Source: Desulfobacteraceae bacterium (GTDB lineage: Bacteria > Desulfobacterota > Desulfobacteria > Desulfobacterales > ETH-SRB1). Taken from it: a DNA stretch of 5,353 bases. Shown here piece by piece: positions 5,300-5,353 of the stretch; within the stretch, counting starts at the first letter, position 1; every line of letters begins with the position of its first letter. Where the stretch lies: contig DAOWEW010000138.1 of assembly GCA_030638305.1 (NCBI GenBank), forward strand, positions 1 through 5,353, read 5' to 3'. Position numbers and translations under genes: made by a program. The notes beneath the pieces are model-generated. The model did not search any database and was not told the DNA's origin. It saw only the letters and a program-made list of their open reading frames with translations.

Positions 5300-5353
5300 A
5301 TGAGAAAAAGTTACAGTGGAAAACTTAAAGCTAAAATCGCAGTTGAGGTTATC
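5300..5353 (+). CDS. IS3-family transposase OrfA, first 18 codons
   Basis: The visible residues MRKSYSGKLKAKIAVEVI match the standard opening of IS3-family OrfA proteins (RKxYSxEFKAKVALEAI type). In such proteins this leads into a helix-turn-helix and leucine zipper that bind the IS ends. In most of the family OrfA is joined to the DDE-type OrfB by programmed -1 frameshifting. ATG at 5300 follows an AAGGGGG ribosome site (5290-5296) with rather short spacing. A predicted promoter lies just upstream. Everything after residue 18 is outside the window, so the subgroup and whether the element is intact cannot be judged. Confidence 0.75.
   Translation, partial: MRKSYSGKLKAKIAVEVI

Larger units (their letters stand above)
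5218..5301. repeat. 9-bp inverted repeat linking the IS left end to the OrfA ribosome site
   Basis: ATGGACCCC (5218-5226) and GGGGTCCAT (5293-5301) are exact inverted repeats 66 bp apart. The right arm covers the G-rich ribosome site and the first two bases of the OrfA start codon. The left arm lies upstream of the IS's own predicted promoter, so only transcripts entering from outside would contain both arms. Confidence 0.7.
5219..5353 (+). mobile_element. Left end of an IS3-family insertion sequence, continuing past the window
   Basis: The OrfA start at 5300 is IS3-like. The proposed left end is TGGACCCCATAATTCGAACC from 5219, beginning with the TG dinucleotide usual for IS3 ends and about 80 bp before OrfA, a normal distance. 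The complement of its first bases recurs just before OrfA (GGGGTCCA at 5293-5300). The exact boundary cannot be proven because the right end and the target duplication lie outside. Insertion here explains the truncated nuclease-like gene on the left. Confidence 0.6.

Overview
The window looks like ordinary chromosome of an anaerobic, moderately AT-rich bacterium that carries recent mobile-element scars. The best lineage clue is a siroheme-decarboxylase-type AsnC/Lrp-like gene (AhbB type). Such genes occur in organisms that make haem through sirohaem, for example sulfate reducers and relatives, and probably anammox planctomycetes. The archaeal-type ATPases and the GTG/TTG starts fit but do not fix the taxon, so no species is claimed.

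Left part (1-1932, all minus strand): a compact gene set reading leftwards. It holds leucyl aminopeptidase PepA (M17), then a small conserved acidic protein of 83 residues, then the N-terminal third or so of thiamine diphosphokinase, cut by the window edge. Gaps are 5 and 15 bp, so this is an operon. PepA starts at GTG behind a clear GGAGGA ribosome site.

Middle (1933-4625): an AhbB-like gene on the minus strand lies between two related STAND/AAA-type ATPase genes in opposite orientation. The left copy (minus) is full length, with a C-terminal winged-helix-like region. The right copy (plus) shares about two thirds or more of its residues by eye over the NTPase core but lacks the last ~110 residues. 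The ahbB/right-copy intergenic region holds two divergent sigma70-like promoters; the ahbB one leaves almost no leader. A perfect 13-bp inverted repeat separates ahbB from the left ATPase.

Right part (4595-5353): the truncated ATPase ends exactly where a 192-bp block with perfect 10-bp terminal inverted repeats begins. This block has internal hairpins and no convincing gene; it is either a small MITE-like insertion or a structured RNA. Next comes a minus-strand PD-(D/E)XK nuclease-like gene that seems to have lost its N-terminus to an IS3-family insertion sequence. The IS starts near 5219 and its OrfA runs off the window. The IS end appears to supply the start codon of the nuclease remnant, and its terminal repeat can pair with the OrfA ribosome site.

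There is no CRISPR array, tRNA or rRNA. No complete new defence or mobile system can be demonstrated. The best candidates for a second look are the 192-bp element, the inverted ATPase pair around ahbB, and the IS3 junction.
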